Shown here piece after piece: positions 9,993 to 21,700 of a DNA stretch of 64,000 bases (the first letter of the stretch is position 1; each line of letters begins with the position of its first letter). The DNA is taken from contig ML679956.1 in the NCBI GenBank assembly GCA_007922225.1, positions 75,118,095 through 75,182,094 on the forward strand, in the 5' to 3' direction. Source of the DNA: Emydura subglobosa. Taxonomy: Eukaryota; Chordata; Testudines; Chelidae. The position numbers and the translations under genes are program-made. The notes beneath the pieces are model-generated. The model was not told where the DNA came from. It was given only the letters and a program-made list of their open reading frames with translations, and did no database searches.

Positions 9993-11300
9993 TCTATTGA
10001 AACTGTCTGCACACAATGTGCACCATGCAAAGAAACTGAAAGAGAAGATCTCTTCCTCCCCGATTGCTGTCAGGGATAGTTATCATAGCTACTATTGGTA
10101 ACTATTGAAAGTTTAAAAAAAAACCCAGACAAACAAGTCTCAGAAAGGAATGCTGGCTCTTTCATGGCAATAGAGAAAAAGCAGACAGATAAAAATGTCT
10201 AAAAAGGGGTAAAACTAAAATACACAATAGAAAATCCAATGACAAAAGGAAGGGACTGAGGGAACCAAAAATAGTCTGTTTCATTATTTTAAAATGATGT
10301 AAAAATTATTCTGAAATAGACACACAGATTTGATCTCTTTATTTAGTATTTGTGTTGTGGTAACATGTCAGGGCCAGCTAAGAACAGGGTCCCATTGGGC
10401 AAGGCACTGTACAAACAAGAGGACAATCTCTCCTCCGAATACCTAATAATCCAAGTAAACCTATTTCATGAACCACATCCTCAGCTGGTACAAAATAGCG
10501 TCGCTCCACTGAAACTAGGCCAGGCTTCACCTGCTGGAAGCGCTGCCCCTTATGTTTGTACACAGGGAAATCTTGATACAAATGCACAATGTGTTTTAAT
10601 ATTATACATATTGGGCCAGATCCCTATGGCTCATTGGAGTCGATGGTACTGCACTGATTTTTCACCAGCTGAGGATCTAGCCTAATGGCTAGGTTAGGCA
10701 TCCAAATCCATTCTGAAGTATCTAAAGAAGTGGTCAGATGTTTTTCCAAAGTGATCAGCACCCGGCAGCTCCCATTGACCTCGGTGGGACCTGTGAATGG
10801 TCAGCACTTTGAAAAATGAGGTCATTGATTATTATTTGTGTGCGTGTGTCACGTTCATTTAGGGAGGGTGGAAGGGAAGGCTCGTCCCCCTTCCCTGAGT
10901 TTCCTACAGGAGGCGCACTCGCTCCAGGCGGCGCTCGTAAGGGGCTGCCCCCAGCTTGTGTCCCTGGGGAAGGGCATCAGTATTTTGTTTATAAAAAGAG
11001 ACAGGGTGATTAAGATAAGAAAGGGCTGGTAATTAAATGAAGGATGTGGAAATCCGAATCCCTCCACTGGGGTGGGGTGGGATTGAAGACAGAACGCAGG
11101 GTCCTCAGAAGAAATACAGCGAAGGTTACACTCAGAAAGGAGGGAGATGTGCTGGGGGGTGGGGGGGGAGGTTTGGGCCGGGGGAGGGAAGGTGGAAAGA
11201 AGGGGCCAAAACCAAGGGACGGGATAGCAATGGTATAGAGAAGTTCCCATCATATACAGCGTTTACAGTTTGGTTCAATGGCTCTCAGCACCCCCACTAT
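9993..11300. other. No gene seen
   Basis: Only short open frames. The longest (10,350-10,685, plus) is cysteine-poor, matches nothing I know and includes text typical of old interspersed repeats (for example GGCCAGATCCCTATGGCTC). No splice-supported exon. Confidence 0.45.
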
Positions 11301-11384
11301 ACAGATTGTTCCAGCACAACAGTCTACCTGTGTATCTGAGCGCCTCACAATGCCTAACCTATTCTCAACACAGCCCTTCTGTGA

Positions 11385-11460
11385 GGTAGAGCAGGGCGGT
11401 TATCCGCGTTGTACAGAGGTGGCGCTGAGGCACAGAGAGGAAAGGCCAGATTTTCAAAGG
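11385..11460 (-). repeat. MIR-like SINE fragment
   Basis: The plus strand reads TGTACAGAGGTGGCGCTGAG, then GCACAGAGAGG, the reverse complement of the conserved MIR core (CCTCTCTGTGCCTCA followed by a poly-A-rich GTAAAAT-type end). Short and eroded. Confidence 0.4.
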
Positions 11461-11469
11461 TATTTAGGC

Positions 11470-12066
11470 ACCTAGGGCTGCATTAGGAGGGGCATTGCCA
11501 GCAGGTCACGGGAAGTGATTATTCCCCTCTATTCGGCATTGGTGAGGCCACATTTAGAATATTGTGTCCAGTTTTGGGCCCCCCACTACAAAAAGGATGT
11601 GGACAAGTTAGAGAGAGTGCAGCGGAGGGCAACCAAAATGATTAGGGGGCTGAAGCACAGGACTTATGAGGAGAGGCTGAGGGAACTGGGCTTGTTTAGT
11701 CTGCAAAAGAGAAGAATGAGGGGGGATTTGATAACGGCCTTTAACTACCTGAAAGGGGGTTCCAGGGAGGATGGGGCTAGGCTGTTCTTGGTGGTGGCGG
11801 ATAACAGAACAAGAAGCAACGGTCTCAAGTTGCAGGGTGGGAGGTCTAGGTTGGACATTAGGAAAAAGTTTTTCACTAGGAGGGTGGTGAAGCACTGGAA
11901 TGGGTTACCTAGGGAGGTGGTGGAATCTCCATCCTTAGAGGATTTTAAGCTGAGGCTTGACAAAGCCCTGGTTGGGATGATATAGCTGAGGTTAGTCCTG
12001 CTTTGAGCAGGGGGTTGGACTAGATGACCTCCTGAGGTCCCTTCCAACTCTAATATTCTATGATGA
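11470..12066 (+). mobile_element. CR1 LINE 3' end with intact C-terminal RT frame
   Basis: Plus orientation. A 156-codon frame (11,515-11,985) encodes the last part of the CR1 ORF2 protein, with the family hallmarks [30 protein letters not shown] and H-W-N-G-L-P. The 3' untranslated tail follows (GAGGTCCCTTCCAACTCTAA) and ends in the CR1 ATTCTATGATG terminal motif at about 12,055-12,066. It is 5' truncated, as CR1 copies usually are. The open frame suggests a comparatively young insertion. Confidence 0.92.
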
Positions 12067-12413
12067 GAAGGTTAGTGCTTTGTAAACCTCACTAGATGCC
12101 TCCTGCGTCTTTGGGTGCCTAAAAACCTTTGAAACTTGGCCACTAAGGCACGTGAGTGAGGTCATGAAGGAAGTCCACGGGGGGGAGAAGAACTCAGGTG
12201 TCTCAGAGCTGGCTACCTATCCGCTGTAACCGCCTCTCTCTTTCTGCTGCATGCTGCGAAAAGGAGGACGCTGTTAGACAGGAGCAAAACAAAGAAGGCC
12301 AGTTCTCTGAGGCTCCAGCAAACGGTCCCAGGTCATTGGGAAGGATGTCATGGTTGACAGTATGAAAAGCAGCACAGAGGTCAGGAAGGACGAAGAAAGA
12401 GAGAGAATGACAG

Positions 12414-12711
12414 CCGGGCTATGTCTACACCGATGGCGGCAAATTCGTCACTGTCAGATCGATTTATCCGGTTCGATTGCGTGGCAGTGAAGACATGCTC
12501 AATCAATCCGGAAACCGATCTAATAAAACCACCTCCCCAAAAAGCATAGAGCTGTGTCGATGGGAACGCATATCCAGTCGGCGCAGCGCAGTGGAGACAG
12601 CGCGCTAAACAGAAATGACAAAGTCGACAGGAGTTATGCAAGCCACTCTGCGTAGCTTGCGTCTCCTGTCGACTGCCGCCAAATTTTGCCGGCAGTGTAG
12701 ACCTGCCCTCG
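12414..12711. mobile_element. hAT-type MITE with imperfect 8-bp target duplication
   Basis: The ends are near-inverted: CCGGGCTATGTCTACACC at the left, and GTGTAGACCTGCCCTCGG at the right. The flanking 8-mers are aatgacag and gatgagag (6 of 8 identical). It belongs to the same family as 58,986-59,276: both share GCGGCAAATT, ATCGATTTAT-like and GTCGGCGCAGCG blocks. No transposase is encoded. Confidence 0.65.
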
Positions 12712-12719
12712 GATGAGAG

Positions 12720-15700
12720 GAGATCACTTAACTCCCAATGGGTGGCGGGTTTCGTCCCAAGCTGAACTGTAGAGCACTGGGTGCTGTGCAATTTTACATT
12801 TTATTTGAAAACCATTTTGTTTAGTCATTTTTTGTTCTCAGCTTGAGAAAAGGAAGGTATGAGAACGTCATGTGTTTATGCTTCAAATTCTTAGGGTTTC
12901 AGCCGTATTCAGGCCAATTCCAGAAAAAAGAACAGAAATTGCATCCACAGAGTCCGTAAAGTCAGCGGTTCTTGTCATGATTTGTATTATTCACTGGGCA
13001 CCATCTGTGTGCTCAGCATTGTTAAGGAAAAAGCCTGAGGCAGCACACACAAGATGTGTAGCCCTGGATAAGACGGCTGAGATATTTGAGTATGAAGGTG
13101 TATCGTTATTGAGCACACGTTAATATCGATGAGTAGAGGTGCTGATAAGAGAAGTTTTACCTGATTAAGGACTGGAAGATTTGACCCTCCAACTTTTTTT
13201 CAGGAAGAAGAGCTGTCCAGAGCCTGTTTATTTTCTTTTCCTGCCTGCAGTGGCCCTGATATACCTCAGAAGAGTCAATTTTTTTCTCAACTTTAAAACG
13301 TGGAATTTTCTTGATGTTTGGTTTGAAATATTCTCCTATGAGAACTGCAACTCAGTTGCTGTGACGTTGTGTTTAAGAGCCCTCTGGCAGTAAGAGAAGT
13401 GAAACGCAGTGTTGTCAACTCTCATGACTTTCTCATGAGTCTCATGATGATGATTGTTTTCCTTAAAGCCCCATATCCTGGAGTCAAATGGATACGTGAT
13501 GTTTTCGCCCTTCAATTTTAAAGGAAAAGTAAGTTTCTAGCCCTCGTGGCTGTGGAGAAAGCTTCAAAATGTGACCCCCAGTGAACCCTAGAGGCTCAAA
13601 AACCAGAAGGTAAATAAACAACAAATCTCTTATTTTTACATAATCGCATGATTTTTGGTTAGCCTTATTCATGATTTATGACCTTTGGGGTTGGCAATGC
13701 TGTGAAAGTGGCTTGAAAGCATCAGTTTCTAGTCTATTATTTGTAGTAAGGTAATAGCCCTCGAGCTCCAGGCAGGTGCGGTACAAACTCATGGAGCCTT
13801 GCCATAGAAGGATGTTTCCAAAAGTTAAATGATCTATTCCAAGCTTGGTGAACTGCAAAAAGTAAGTAGCCTAAATGATACGTAACCCTTCTGCCAGTCC
13901 GAGTTGGCAGCAACCAGGGCAGGGTTCAATATCTAGGGGGTTCCTTTCAACAATACAACACAAAACCGGCTTGAGCCCCCAGCCAGTAACCTGGGACAAT
14001 CACACATCACCCTTTGGACGCCTCTAGCGGCAATACTCCCCCTCTCACAAGCGCAGAGACTGAGTGTAGAAAAGAGACTTGTAATTAAAAGGGAGAAGAA
14101 ACCTGGCTTTAACTTGGGAAAACGCCACAAGCAGGATTCACACGCATAAAACCATCAACAAAACACCCACCGCAGAGTACGTTAGGCAGTTTCCTTTTAC
14201 CTTGGGTTCTTAAGTCCCGCAGCAAGCGCCTCCCTTCCCAGCAGCCCACTCATAGGTATTGTCCTTCGCCAGGGCTGACCCAGCGTCTAGAGACCTAGTT
14301 CCAGAGTTCACTTCCCACCCTGGTCGGGGGGATGAGGGGCCAGGAAGAGGGGGAAAGGAGGCATCTTGTTCACTCCACTGTCCGGCCACCTTGCTAGCCG
14401 CTCGTTGCTTTGCAGGCTGCCCTGGCAGCGATTCCGCTAGCCGCACTGCCAGCCGCCCTGCTGCCCACCATCACCTTCTGCTACCACCTGCTTCTCCACT
14501 GTGACGGCTGCCGGTCGATCTCTTGAGGTTGCACCCAGCTCTCCGATTGTCAGCTCTCAGTGGGTAAACCTCAGGGCAGAACTGTGCTGATTCAACCTTT
14601 TATTTAAAATATACAGGGAACCTTTTTCAAAAACTCAGGTTAATTTTTTTAATTGAGAGCTGAAAGCAGACTGAACACAGATGAAAGCAGGCCGCACTGA
14701 AAGCAGCTGCCAGGCTGTTAACTCACAAACTGGGATCTGTTATTAGTGTGCTCAGGAATTGACACGACTCTCGTTCGATAATGACAGAAAGGCTTTAATA
14801 ACTATACTTATAAACATATCAAATGAGCCCCCAAACCAAAAGTTCAGTATATTTTAGCTGCAAAAGCAATTATCCTCACCAATGCTGGCAAGAGGCGGTG
14901 ATGGTTTCTTAGCAGCTTCCCCCGAGAGCCTGGATCCGTGGTCTCAGAAGGCAGCTGGGCAAGATGGTAGTTCTTCTCAGTTTCTTGTCAAGAGTGATTC
15001 TTCTTCTCTTGAAGCTTGCCTGCTTGCTTATTTCCATTGCTTCTCTTTTATAGTCTTAAATCCAATGTTTTTCAAAGCATTCTGGTAATTTACATGAGTA
15101 AACACAGGAATTCCAGAAAACAATACAAGAGGGAGAGACCCATGTGCTTTAATTAGTGAAAAGGCGCTAGCCACCTAGATTTGTTCTTTAGTTTCAGTGT
15201 TCCACCCTTCAAACAAAGGGGTATTGGTGTTGTTGTGATTAAATTGAGCAATACCTGGGGTGGCATCCAGCCATTAGCTTTGATCATAAGGTATTTTGAG
15301 AGGTCTGGAGCCGTGGAGGTCTAGCACGCCCTGCATTTAACACATTTCTGTTTACTGCATAGATGAGTTACTCCCAGAGGATAAATTTATTAGGGAAAAT
15401 GGTCCAGACAGAGAGGCAATTAATAAACAGTTATCTTAATGAAATAACAGACATACTTTGAAAATAGAAAGACAGCATGGGTGTGTTGCAATGAGAAACA
15501 ATCACCCCTTTTCAAAAGGGACTCCAACCACCATTTCACATATTCTGCAATATGCACTTATTAATTTGGTAGTTTAATTTTATAAGTAGGCCCAGCTTAG
15601 CTGAAATTTCACAGTCTACACAGGCCAGCAGTCACTGTGCATAATAGAATAATATTTACACACATACGTGCTTCAGGCCTTCTGCTAAATAGTCTGGTTA

Positions 15701-16576
15701 AAATGCAGAACAAAGTCATCCTCTGAATACTTCTGCTTAGCCCATAGTTGAGAGAGTATGGATGCCACCTTTCCCTCCCCACTGCACACCGTATCGGTCA
15801 TAGCAGCAGGAGCTTGCATTTTGGCAGCCAGTTTGCAGATAAAGCAAATTTCAGCAGCAAAGAAGGACTAAGTCATTATGGGGACTGACATTTCAGCAGT
15901 GGAGAAGGCAAGTAACCACCTGTAAATCCATCAACATGCCATGCATCGCCAACCTCTCCCTCCCAAAGATGGATTGGTTTAGCCTCCAAAGGCATTTACA
16001 TTTCTGTACCTGAAGCCGGACAGGGTAGATGATTTGCGAGCACTTAACAAAACAAAAGGCCCTGATTGGAATCTTAATGAGCTCTATCTTTGAACAGTGC
16101 GGGGAGCAGAAGGTAATAAACCCTGCCTGAGGCTCTGAGGCAGAGGCAGAAAAACCTTTCTCCCAATCCCATCAGCCTTCACAAGACTCTGCCATCGGAG
16201 CCCCTTGCTTAGCCAGTTCAGTCTGAGATGACAGCGACCCTTCAGTCAGAACAGGCTCAGCACAGCTCGGCTGCCCTTTGCTCATACGATAAGGGGAACA
16301 ACCTTTCCTTACCCTTGCAATTAACACGAAAGTGATTTGCAACCTAACACCAGCCAAAGGGATCATTTGGGCCAAGCAGTCCCATCGTGCTGAGCACCTG
16401 AGCAGGGTGGCTGTGCTCATGCAAATACCAGCTCGGCAGGGGAGAATCCATTCACCCCCTGCTTACAGACAGAAAGTCATCTAGATTTTTCTACCATGGT
16501 TTCAATTGTTGTATTCAAGAGTTAACAAAATAAGACCATACATGAAAATTTTTAACCTAACCCGTGTCCCTTCAGT
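12720..16576. other. No gene seen; probably old LTR/other repeat debris
   Basis: No frame longer than about 90 codons resembles a protein. Segments at about 13,900-14,180 and 14,740-15,060 have the look of LTR-retroelement debris, but no matching ends or target duplications were found, so I do not annotate them as elements. Confidence 0.4.
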
Positions 16577-16989
16577 CAGTGGTTCTCATCCTTTCCAGAT
16601 TACTATACCCCTCTCAGGAGTCTGATTTGTCTTGTGTACCCCAAGTTTCACCTCACTTAAAAATTACTTGCTTACAAAATCAGACATAAAAAACACAGAA
16701 GTATCACAGCAAACTATTGCTGAAAAGTTGCTTCCTTTCTTATTTTTACTACATAATCATAAAATAAATTGGTTGGGATATAAATATTGCACTCATGTTT
16801 CAGAGTATAGTGTATAGAACAGTATAAACAAGTCATTGTCTGTGTGAAATTTTAGCTTGCACTGACTTTGCTGGTGCTTTTTATGTAGCCTGTTGTAAAA
16901 CGAGGCAAATATCTAGATGAGTTGATGTACCCCCTGGAAGACTTCCACGTACCCCCAGGGGTATGTGTACCCCTGGTTAAGAAAGCCTG
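16577..16989. mobile_element. Non-autonomous hAT element with 8-bp target duplication
   Basis: It begins CAGTGGTTCTCATCC and ends GGTTAAGAAAGCCTG, which are imperfect terminal inverted repeats (consensus CAGTGGTTCTCAACC). The flanking 8-mers are ccttcagt (16,569-16,576) and ccttaagt (16,990-16,997), identical at 7 of 8 positions. An 8-bp duplication is diagnostic of hAT insertion. The interior is AT-rich and non-coding. Confidence 0.85.
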
Positions 16990-17214
16990 CCTTAAGTGAC
17001 TTGACACAAGATGTCAGAACATGTTAGTATTAGAGGTGAGTGGGTCTAATATTTATTTAATTTTCTTTCTTTATAGGCGAATTAGACACAGTGCTCCTGC
17101 CAGCTAATTTCTAAGTTACTATCTGCAAAAAAACCCCTAGTTTTCAGATGCCTAAGTAGCACTTGGAATCATGGTTAAAGTTGCCCCCCCCCATCTGAAA
17201 TGGCCCCCCTTCAT

Positions 17215-17425
17215 GTGCATACTGGATGGAGCATTGGACTGGACTCAGGAGAGCCAGGTTCTATACCCAGCTCTGATGGGTGCCCTTGGGCAAGTCACTT
17301 TCCTCTTCTGTGCCTCCATTTCCCCATCTGTAAAATGGGAACAATGATCCTGCCCAGGTTGCTAAAGTGCTGTACAATCTACTGATGAAAAGCACTACGT
17401 AAGAAATAATTATTATTATGCTAGT
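17215..17425 (+). repeat. MIR/CORE-type SINE
   Basis: It carries the full MIR-style core: GCATTGGACTGGACTCAGGA, then CCTTGGGCAAGTCACTTTCC, then TCTGTGCCTCCATTTCC and CATCTGTAAAATGGGAACAA, ending in an AT-rich ATTATTATT tail. Plus orientation, about 200 bp. Confidence 0.75.
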
Positions 17426-17579
17426 CAAACTTTGGGCCTGATTCTGCAAAGTCTTATTCACATGTCGAAGGCTTTGCAGGCTCGGGCCCTTTAATTGCAT
17501 CTGAATATTTATGTGTGGGTAACTGCAGGTCACTGTGCTGGGTGGGGGGGGGGGGCCTCCAAGGCTGGAGCGTTGGAGT

Positions 17580-17697
17580 CATAGAATCATAGAAGATGAG
17601 GGTTGGAAGGGACCTCAGGAGGTATCTAGTCCAACTCAAAGCAGGACTAACCCCAACTAAATCATCCCAGCCAGGGCTTTGTCAAGCCGGGCCTTCC
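17580..17697 (-). mobile_element. CR1 3' tail fragment
   Basis: Reversed CR1 tail: CATAGAATCATAGAAGATGA, then GGTTGGAAGGGACCTCAGGA, then CCAGCCAGGGCTTTGTCAAG. The coding part is lost. Confidence 0.8.
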
Positions 17698-17889
17698 CTG
17701 TCACAATGTCTGATGTTATCCCAATGCTGACCCCTCATCCTCTCTCCTGCTCTCACACAGACGTCCTCTCTACTCCAAACAACTTGGACAAGTCTCACTT
17801 TTTTGGATCATGCAGCAAATTGCCACAACCCATTGTCTGGTGCAGGAATCACTGGGTGAAAGTCTCTAACTTGTCTTATTCAGGAAATG

Positions 17890-18010
17890 AAAATAGATCC
17901 ATGCGTAGATTTCAAGGCCAGGTGGGATCATCATGTCTGACCTTCTGTACAACACAAGCCAGAGAAATACACTCACGTGCCCCTGTATTGAGCCCAAAAG
18001 GTTGTGTTTG
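17890..18010 (-). mobile_element. CR1-like 3' tail fragment upstream of CYP8B1
   Basis: A reversed tail of the subfamily also seen at 54.1 kb: GATTTCAAGGCCAGGTGGGA, then GTCTGACCTTCTGTACAACA. It contains TCAAGGCCA (17,912-17,920), an exact LRH-1/SF-1 half-site consensus, 351 bp before the CYP8B1 start codon. Confidence 0.55.
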
Positions 18011-18196
18011 ACTCTATGCAACACATCTTCCAGATGACCATAATAATCCTTCCTGGCCTTAAAAGCCTCTGGATCTTTTATTAAACAAGATGTGGATAAA
18101 AACGGGAGTGCTCCGTGTTCTTCAGTGAAAGGGTTAATCTTGGTTGCTAACAGAGAATGAGATCATGAGTCAGTCTTCCTTATCTGCCAGGAATGG

Positions 18197-18204
18197 TTTA
18201 TAAA
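18197..18204 (+). promoter_or_regulatory. CYP8B1: TATA-like box of CYP8B1
   Basis: TTTATAAA lies 67 bp upstream of the start codon at 18,271. With normal spacing, transcription would begin at about 18,225-18,235, giving a 5' UTR of roughly 40 bases. This also argues against using the in-frame ATG at 18,193, which lies upstream of the box. Confidence 0.6.
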
Positions 18205-18270
18205 CACAGCATTGCAGCTTTCCCTCTCAGTCTGGCTGGAATTTCAGCTCCAGTTCACAGCTCTCCAACC

Positions 18271-19803
18271 ATGGCTTTCTGGGTGACAGTTCTCTGGGCG
18301 CTGTTAGCAACCGTTCTCGGCGGCCTCTATCTCCTGGGAGCGTTTCGAAGGAGGAGACCCACGGAGCCTCCATTAGATAAAGGCCACATTCCGTGGCTGG
18401 GCTACGCCCTGGATTTCAGAAAGAACAGCGCAGAGTTCCTGAAAAAGATGCAGAGGAGACATGGGGACATTTTCACCGTGCTGATTGGAGGCTACTATTT
18501 CACCTTCGTAATGGACCCTTTCTCTTTCGGCGCCATAGTGAAGTCTTCAAGAACCAAACTAGACTTTGAGAAGTTCGCGATCGAACTGGTCGCCAGGGTT
18601 TTTGGGTATCACCAATGTGAAAACAACCATAAGATTCTTCAGCTGACAAGCACAAAACACCTCATGGGAGACGGGCTAGTGGTCATGACTCAAGCCATGA
18701 TGGAGAATTTGGAGACCCTCCTGTTTCACAACAGGGGCTCAGGAGAAGAGGAGAGACCCTGGCAGCAGGACGGGCTCTTCCACTACAGCTACAACATGGT
18801 CTTCAGAGCCGGCTACCTGGCTTTGTTTGGAAACGAGCCGGGCAAAGGGCCACACAGCGAGGAGAAAGCCCAGGAACTCGACCTCAGGCAGTCCGAAGAG
18901 TTGTTCAACGAGTTCCGGAAGTACGACCGCCTCTTCCCCCGCCTGGCCTACGCCGTGCTGCCCCCTCGTGAAAAAATGGAAGCGGAGAGGTTGAAGAGGC
19001 TGTTCTGGCAGGTGCTTTCTGTGAAGAACAGCCGTCAGAAGGATAACATCAGCGGGTGGGTAAGCGACCAAGAACAGTTCTTGGTGGAGGCTGGGGTGCC
19101 TGAGTACATGCGAGATCGATACATGTTTCTGCTTCTCTGGGCAGCTCAAGGCAACACGGGCCCGAGCTCTTTCTGGATTCTCTTGTATCTAATGAAGCAT
19201 CCCGAAGCAATGCAGGCTGTGAAGGAGGAAGTGGACCAAGTTTTAAGAGAGGCTGGTCAGGAAGTGAAGCCAGGCTGCCCTGTGGTGAACGTCACCAGGG
19301 ACATGTTAATGAAAACCCCTGTTCTGGACAGCGCCGTGGAGGAGACCCTGCGCCTGACGTCGGCCCCTATTCTGATCAGGGCAGTGCTTGAGGACCTGAA
19401 TCTCAAGATGGCCAATGGCAGAGAGTACACCCTCCGCAAAGGGGACAGGGTAGCCCTGTTTCCTCACGTCGCAGTGCAGATGGACCCAGAAGTCCATCCT
19501 GAGCCTCACAGCTTCAAATACGACAGATTCCTGAACCAAGACGGCACTAAAAAAGATTTCTACAAGAATGGGAAAAAGCTGAAATACTTTAACATGCCCT
19601 GGGGGGCAGGAACCTCAATCTGTCCCGGACGTTTCTTTGCAGTCAATGAAATAAAACTGTTTGTGTTCCTGATGTTGACTTACTATGACTTGAAGCTAGT
19701 TAACGAGAAAGAGGAGATCCCTCCAATAGACGTGAGCCGATGGGGATTTGGTTCAATGCAGCCCACTCGCGATGTCCAGTTTAAATATCGTCTACGTATT
19801 TAA
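18271..19803 (+). CDS. CYP8B1: Sterol 12-alpha-hydroxylase (cytochrome P450 8B1)
   Basis: Single-exon P450 of 510 residues; human CYP8B1 is about 501 and is also intronless. In the liver ER it adds the 12-alpha hydroxyl to 7-alpha-hydroxy-4-cholesten-3-one, which fixes the ratio of 12-hydroxylated (cholic-type) to other bile acids. Visible features are an N-terminal membrane anchor (residues about 3-25), the I-helix segment A-A-Q-G-N-T-G-P-S-S-F-W typical of the CYP7/8 families, the K-helix E358-T-L-R361, and the heme loop W-G-A-G-T-S-I-C-P-G-R with the iron ligand Cys451. An open extension reaches back to 18,193, but the ATG at 18,271 has A at -3 and G at +4 and begins the hydrophobic anchor, so I chose it. 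No frameshift or lost key residue. CYP8A1 and CYP7 genes have introns, which supports CYP8B1. Confidence 0.97.
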   Translation: MAFWVTVLWALLATVLGGLYLLGAFRRRRPTEPPLDKGHIPWLGYALDFRKNSAEFLKKMQRRHGDIFTVLIGGYYFTFVMDPFSFGAIVKSSRTKLDFEKFAIELVARVFGYHQCENNHKILQLTSTKHLMGDGLVVMTQAMMENLETLLFHNRGSGEEERPWQQDGLFHYSYNMVFRAGYLALFGNEPGKGPHSEEKAQELDLRQSEELFNEFRKYDRLFPRLAYAVLPPREKMEAERLKRLFWQVLSVKNSRQKDNISGWVSDQEQFLVEAGVPEYMRDRYMFLLLWAAQGNTGPSSFWILLYLMKHPEAMQAVKEEVDQVLREAGQEVKPGCPVVNVTRDMLMKTPVLDSAVEETLRLTSAPILIRAVLEDLNLKMANGREYTLRKGDRVALFPHVAVQMDPEVHPEPHSFKYDRFLNQDGTKKDFYKNGKKLKYFNMPWGAGTSICPGRFFAVNEIKLFVFLMLTYYDLKLVNEKEEIPPIDVSRWGFGSMQPTRDVQFKYRLRI

Positions 19804-21700
19804 TTTGAAAACGTCAGCCCTTCCTGCTGCAGTCCTGTTGTGTGCTGGCCCCGTCATTCAGTCAGGCGTGATTGATTTGTCAGGCTGAACTGCAGTAAAA
19901 GTTAGGGAAGAGACTGGTCTGTGCCAAGCTCTCCCATAAATGTGATATTTTAGTTTAGATTATCGATATGCCCTAACTTGTTAGATGATTGTTCTGATCT
20001 TGCTCCTTATTTGGCATCACAGCACCGCTTGGAACTTTTTATGTTTAATCAACATGTTTGTCTGACCCTGGAACGCTCAGACTCACTTCAGAAATCTCCC
20101 CATCTGCCGTTACACAGCTTATTACCATTCTGTAAGTGAACATGTGCTGATACGCAAAGGGAACAAGAATCTTAGTGAATTCCCAGAAGGAAAATAGGAA
20201 CAGGGAGAATTTCCTTAGCCTGGATTTTTTGGTTTTTATTTTTTCCACTCTTCTTACTGTAAATCTGAAATGCCTGACTGTGCACTTAGAAAAATATTGA
20301 ATGGTCCTAGGACAAATACATTCTTTATACAGTGGTTAGGAACAAGGGTTCTTGTGATTAATTTAAAATTAAAATTGTCTTGAGTATAATCTTTCTGTAC
20401 TTTGCTAAATTTTCTTCATATTAAAAGAATGCTGGCAGCCTATTTGGTTCCCAGGAATTATTGTTCCTAAAGCAGAGATTCTATTGGGAAGGAATCTGGC
20501 TATTTGACATAGTGGAATTTTCCGAGAACTTACTTCCCTGCTCCCAATACTCTGCTTGATAAGAAAATGGAACAATCCAGAGATCTAGCCCGTTTCATTT
20601 AGCTGTGACACTTAAGTGAGCAGCAAAAGGGCATTTACAAATATATCAGAGCAAAAAGTAGTATATGTACAATTTTCAAAAGCACCTGAGTGATTAAGGA
20701 GACTAAGTCCCATTTTAAGTGACTTAGCTATTTACGGACACATTTTTAAAGGTGTTTTCAAAACCTTAGGTGCTTTTGGACATTTTACTCCTAGAAAAGT
20801 AGTTCCACTAATAAATTAGGAGAGGAATACAATTAAGCAGGAATCATAAATAAGTGAAATATTAAGCTAATGAAAGTCTGTACAATTAGGAAGCAATGAA
20901 AGAAAAACTTTTAAAAATAGCTCTTGATAAAAAATTGGAAAATTTGAACATACACAAATCAGTCAGTCCAAATGACAGATACATTTTTCACGCAACTCCC
21001 CTCATCTCATTTGGGCTCTGCTTTAACATTTTCCCATTATTTTACTAGGAATAGAAGTTAAGCTTACTGGATGTGAATGGTCCAAAATCACTCTTCTTAC
21101 TACTTTGCACTCAAAGAAAATTTTACCTGAGGTGTCTGAGGCTAGTAAGGGAATGAACTATAAAGCTTACTGAACAATTGACAGTTGTTTTTAAGAAGTT
21201 TTGAAGATCTGGGGAGGTAGCAGAAACCTGAACAAAAGGAAATGTAAAAAGGGTGTTCCTGACCATTCATGTTTAGTAAGGTTAACTTCTATTCCTTATA
21301 AGATAATACACAAATATTAAGAGAAGAATCACTAAACATCTACAGGCAATAAGCAGCAGACACACGTTTGGAAGGAATGACAGAACTGGTGGAGGCAGCG
21401 TGTGCTTAGAAAAACGTACAATTCAGAACCATCAAACTGTACCCATAGATACCCCTATGTAACCATGTCATCTTATTACTGTTATCAGCACCCCATCCCA
21501 CTCACCTCCTCTTGTTTGTTATCTGGCCTCTGATTTAACAAAGCTGTTAAGCAAGTACTTTAATTTTAAGTCAATGGGATTTAAGCACATGCTTAAGTGC
21601 TGTGCTGACTCCGGGCTCACTTGAGTAATGAGAGGGAGGATGATGGTAACAACAGCAAGATTACAAGGTTAAGAAAGCACAACGGGATGCTTCTAAATCA
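19804..21700 (+). other. CYP8B1 3' flank; candidate poly(A) signals, no further gene
   Basis: The 3' UTR must lie here. Candidate signals are ATTAAA at 20,420-20,425 and AATAAA at 20,810-20,815; I cannot tell which is used. The remainder is AT-rich and lacks coding potential. Confidence 0.4.

Noticed and set aside
11515..11985. 156-codon plus frame as a host gene
   Set aside because: It is the CR1 ORF2 C-terminus followed by the CR1 tail and ATTCTATGATG end.
18193..18270. 26-codon N-terminal extension of the CYP8B1 frame
   Set aside because: It overlaps the TATA-like box, lies upstream of the probable transcription start, precedes the hydrophobic anchor, and would exceed the usual family length.
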